A DNA stretch of 5,747 bases, taken from the NCBI GenBank assembly GCA_947302185.1, contig CAMYVI010000172.1, positions 1 to 5,747 on the forward strand. Reading direction: 5' to 3'. The position numbers were made by a program, and so were the translations under genes. Below the pieces are notes generated by a model. It had not been told where the DNA came from, made no database searches, and saw only the letters and a list, made by a program, of their open reading frames with translations. This stretch comes from an uncultured Lachnospiraceae bacterium. Lineage in GTDB: Bacteria > Bacillota_A > Clostridia > Lachnospirales > Lachnospiraceae. Shown one piece after another: positions 3,616 through 5,747 of this stretch (position 1 is the stretch's first letter; each line of letters begins with the position of its first letter).

Positions 3616-5747
3616 TCAGTTTCTGAAGTCCTTTTCTCTCAACCAGTTCCTGCCGTCCTCCGTCGCCGATTTCTTGCGGAACAACGATGCAATCTTCGGC
3701 CCTTTCGATTTCTCGATAGCACGGTCGATCATCTTCTTGACCTTTCCTACGACGACCGGTTCAGTATCTTTCTGATTCTCGCCGATCATGGTATAAAGCG
3801 CCAGCGTCCCCATTTCATCGAGCTTGTACCCCTGTTCATTTGCATATGTTCTCGCAAATGTCACCAGCTCGTCATTTGTAAACACCGGAATAATGACTTT
3901 CGAAGTGAACTTTCGTGCAAATTCCTCATGCTTATCCAGCAGGTCCTTAAGATCCGCCTTTTCGTCTTCAAGTATAACGACAAGACCGTCCGTGCGGAAT
4001 TCCATAGCCGTATTGAGCTTCTCGACGAACTCATCGCTGAGACTTCCGGCACCCTCAATAAGAAGGAATCCCCCGGCCATCCGATCTACGATTTCCGCCG
4101 CGTCCTTATCGTTCAAATCTTCGCCGATTACCTTGGCGACCTTAGCCGCCTTGATACCCAGATCCATGCAGGCTGCACAGATCAGAGCGTCGGCAAAACG
4201 CGTTTTACCCGAAAGCTGTCTTCCCATAATAAGAACATTTCCGGATTTGGACGTCTTATCTCCCGCGTTATTGTGAATGTCCGCAAGCGCTAACGTTGCC
4301 TGTTCGCTCATACCGGGTATTTCTGCAAAATATGAGAACAGTTCCGCTTCTTCCTCGGTGAACTTTCTCGGAACGACCTCCACGAGTTCCAGTACTTTCG
4401 GCACTTCACGAACCGGTTCGGCTTCCTCCTCGCCGGATTCTTCAGCCTCGCCTTCGGCTTCAGAGTCACCTTCGACTTCCTGTCCGTCTTCATCATCGGA
4501 TGGTTCCTGAGAGTCATCTTCGGCATCATTTGCAAATGACTCTCCGCTCTCATCAGCCGTTCCGTCATCTGAATCGCCTTCTGCAGTAAGCTTATCTTCT
4601 TCATCCGTATCGCTCACATCTGCCAGGCCTGCACCGTCAGATGGAACTTCACCGTCTTCAAAAGCCTCTTCGGACGAATCCTCACCGTATGCCGTTTCCG
4701 TTTCTTCGGAAACTTCTTCGTCGGATGACTCATCTGTACCTTCCGCAGCGTCCTCATTCCCGCTCTCATCCTCATATTCTTCTGACGCTTCGTAATCGAG
4801 TCCGTGAGCGGTCATGACCGTACGCTTCGCAGCATCTTCCGGGCTCTCAAGTTCGTCAGAAATGACGATCTGGCTTGCTTCCTCGTAATTTCCGCCTTCT
4901 TCCAGTGCCTTCTTCAGCAGTTCCTGGAAACTTTCCGTGCGGGTAAGGCCGAGAGACTCATCCGTCTCTTTGCCGAGCATCTGCTCTCTATCGTCCGCCG
5001 CGACCTTCGATTCCCTGTCAGGAGTATTTTCCCGGGTATCATCCTCATCCGGAATAATATCCGTAGTCATCTTATACTCGCTGCCGGACGACGCAAATTC
5101 ACTCAGGAATGAAGCCATCATCTCCTGCAGAGCGCGCTCGGCTTCCTCATCTGCATTTTTGGCAATTTCCTCGGGAGAAACCGGGGCGGAATTTTTTTCT
5201 GCCTCGACATCTGTTCCGGCATCTGCTGATTCTGCGGCATCGTCTTCCGTATCGGCTTCTGCTGATTCAGCGGTTTCGTCTTCCGTATCGGCATCTGCTG
5301 ATCTTGCGGTTTCGTCCTCCGTATCGGCATCTGCCGATTCAGCGGTTTCGTTTTCTGTATCAGCCATAGTATCTTCCGCGTCTTCTTCGTCATCTGAAGA
5401 GCCTTCATAGGCCTCCACAGTCTTCTCTGAAGCCGTTTCATCTGTTATATCGCTTTCATCTGTTACTCCAAAAGCTTCTTTTCCGGCTCCATCAGTCTCT
5501 TTAGAGACTGCCGCCCGCCATGCGGCTTCCTCTTCGGCTTCAGCGAGAGCGGCTCCTCTGGTAGCGTCAATAGCCTTCCTCCAGTAGTCTGCTGAGTCTG
5601 TATTAACAGCTGCGGCCTTCCAGGCGGCCTCCTCAGCGGCTTCCGCATTTGCCTGCTCTGCCGATGCGCGGACAAGCGCAGCGGCTGCATCTATTTCAGG
5701 AGCAGACTCTTCTGTGGCTGTTTCTTCTACGGCTTCAGCGGCCTCAA
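3616..5747 (-). CDS. Large acidic protein with C-terminal CbxX/SpoVK-like AAA+ domain (5' end missing)
   Basis: The frame is open from the right edge to a TGA at 3616-3618, giving 709 codons. A GTG at 5416-5418 could be read as a start, but coding-style sequence continues in frame upstream to the edge with no stop, no alternative start and no ribosome binding site at the GTG, so the true start lies outside. Order: Ala/Glu/Trp-rich helical stretch; four 12-residue acidic repeats; a long Asp/Glu/Ser-rich region with occasional ordered patches (EEAERALQEMMASFLSEF, TESFQELLKKALEEGG); then a P-loop domain from about 4368 to the end, finishing in LREKDF. There is no signal peptide or membrane segment in the visible part, so it is probably cytoplasmic. 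I recall similar proteins, acidic N-terminus plus degenerate ATPase ending in LREKDF, as conserved hypotheticals in Lachnospiraceae. The function is unknown to me; the domain suggests a remodelling or scaffold role, which is inference. Confidence 0.92.
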   Translation of the reverse strand, partial: EAAEAVEETATEESAPEIDAAAALVRASAEQANAEAAEEAAWKAAAVNTDSADYWRKAIDATRGAALAEAEEEAAWRAAVSKETDGAGKEAFGVTDESDITDETASEKTVEAYEGSSDDEEDAEDTMADTENETAESADADTEDETARSADADTEDETAESAEADTEDDAAESADAGTDVEAEKNSAPVSPEEIAKNADEEAERALQEMMASFLSEFASSGSEYKMTTDIIPDEDDTRENTPDRESKVAADDREQMLGKETDESLGLTRTESFQELLKKALEEGGNYEEASQIVISDELESPEDAAKRTVMTAHGLDYEASEEYEDESGNEDAAEGTDESSDEEVSEETETAYGEDSSEEAFEDGEVPSDGAGLADVSDTDEEDKLTAEGDSDDGTADESGESFANDAEDDSQEPSDDEDGQEVEGDSEAEGEAEESGEEEAEPVREVPKVLELVEVVPRKFTEEEAELFSYFAEIPGMSEQATLALADIHNNAGDKTSKSGNVLIMGRQLSGKTRFADALICAACMDLGIKAAKVAKVIGEDLNDKDAAEIVDRMAGGFLLIEGAGSLSDEFVEKLNTAMEFRTDGLVVILEDEKADLKDLLDKHEEFARKFTSKVIIPVFTNDELVTFARTYANEQGYKLDEMGTLALYTMIGENQKDTEPVVVGKVKKMIDRAIEKSKGPKIASLFRKKSATEDGRNWLREKDFRN
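3619..4368 (-). other. ATPase-like C-terminal domain
   Basis: The domain begins near RKFTEEEAELFSYFAEIPG. A strand GNVLIM leads into a canonical Walker A, GRQLSGKT (4201-4224). The Walker B position reads GGFLLIEGAGSL (central part 4045-4074), where CbxX/SpoVK proteins normally have a hydrophobic run ending in Asp-Glu-Ala. After it come a strand GLVVILED, a helix with EEFARKFTSKVIIPVF that aligns in position with the arginine-finger/second-region segment (RSRF then a hydrophobic strand) of that family, and a helical lid-like tail (DEMGTLALYTMIG onward) ending in LREKDF. Nucleotide binding is plausible from Walker A. Hydrolysis is doubtful given Walker B. Confidence 0.75.
4381..5220 (-). other. 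Long acidic, probably disordered region
   Basis: This part of the ATPase-like protein is dominated by Asp, Glu, Ser, Gly and Ala, with few aromatic or basic residues. Runs such as AEGEAEESGEEEAEP and DSQEPSDDEDGQEVEGD are typical. A few short segments look ordered: AERALQEMMASFLSEF, YKMTTDIIPDEDD, TESFQELLKKALEEGGN and PEDAAKRTVMTAHGLDY. These could be binding motifs set in a flexible chain. Such polyanionic tails can bind basic partners or act as spacers. No specific function is shown. Confidence 0.75.
5221..5364 (-). repeat. Four 36-bp tandem repeats encoding 12-residue acidic units
   Basis: Four exact-length units occur in frame: ADTENETAESAD, ADTEDETARSAD, ADTEDETAESAE and ADTEDDAAESAD, followed by a decayed fifth, AGTDVEAEKN. 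Boundaries are 5329-5364, 5293-5328, 5257-5292 and 5221-5256. The DNA copies are similar as well as the protein, so copy number may vary between strains without breaking the frame. Confidence 0.9.
5443..5646 (-). repeat. Ala/Glu-rich 34-residue helical repeat with conserved Trp
   Basis: AEAAEEAAWKAA (from 5646) and AEAEEEAAWRAA (from 5544) are the starts of two units 102 bases, or 34 residues, apart. The first unit continues with TDSADYWRKAIDATRGAAL. The second decays after about 12 residues into an acidic linker. The composition strongly favours alpha-helix. The 34-residue period equals that of tetratricopeptide repeats, but the consensus positions of those are not convincingly met. More units may lie beyond the right edge, where the sequence is similarly Ala/Glu-rich. 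Confidence 0.55.

Noticed and set aside
3583..4293. Plus-strand open frame of 236 codons
   Set aside because: It lies antisense to the ATPase-like domain, whose Walker A and family-like ending establish the minus strand as coding. It also begins inside the terminator hairpin and has no ribosome binding site.
4937..5410. Plus-strand Ser/Ala-rich frame with repeats
   Set aside because: The repetitive Ser-Val-Ser-Ala text is the complement of the acidic 12-residue repeats on the minus strand. Acidic codons give Ser/Phe/Leu-rich antisense frames free of stops.
5416..5418. GTG as the start codon of the ATPase-like protein
   Set aside because: The frame continues upstream to the window edge without a stop and with a clear protein repeat pattern. 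No Shine-Dalgarno sequence precedes the GTG.

Overview
The window looks like part of a Gram-positive anaerobe chromosome, most likely Clostridia and probably Lachnospiraceae. The grounds are an AGGAGG-type ribosome binding site, a roughly balanced base composition, a Sec-exported surface protein built from YDG/MBG-type immunoglobulin-like repeats plus an InlB-type B-repeat, and an acidic protein whose ATPase-like C-terminus ends in LREKDF. That ending is one I recall from hypothetical proteins of this family. The taxonomic call is inference from protein style, not a database match.

Layout. Everything coding is on the minus strand, so the window reads right to left. From the right edge down to 3616 is the 3' part of a large gene. 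Its start lies beyond the window. Its product has an Ala/Glu/Trp-rich helical stretch, then four tandem 12-residue acidic repeats, then several hundred residues of Asp/Glu/Ser-rich probably disordered sequence, and finally a compact P-loop domain related to AAA+ (CbxX/SpoVK-like) proteins. A strong intrinsic terminator follows about 20 bases after the stop. A 368-base intergenic region then carries candidate promoter elements, two sets of short direct repeats and a good ribosome binding site.

From 3247 to the left edge is a second gene, also incomplete because its 3' end is missing. It encodes a signal peptide, six near-perfect 12-residue tandem repeats, an unrecognised region of about 310 residues, an InlB/Listeria-Bacteroides-type repeat and six consecutive YDG/MBG-type beta-sandwich units. 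A new domain is just beginning at the edge.

Relationship. The terminator between the two genes, and the leader with its own Shine-Dalgarno sequence, indicate separate transcription units. Nothing in the window shows a functional link: one product is predicted cytoplasmic, the other exported. I see no RNA genes, mobile elements, CRISPR arrays or plus-strand genes. The least explained items are the ATPase-like domain with an intact Walker A but non-canonical Walker B, the unassigned N-terminal region of the exported protein, and the paired direct repeats in the intergenic region.
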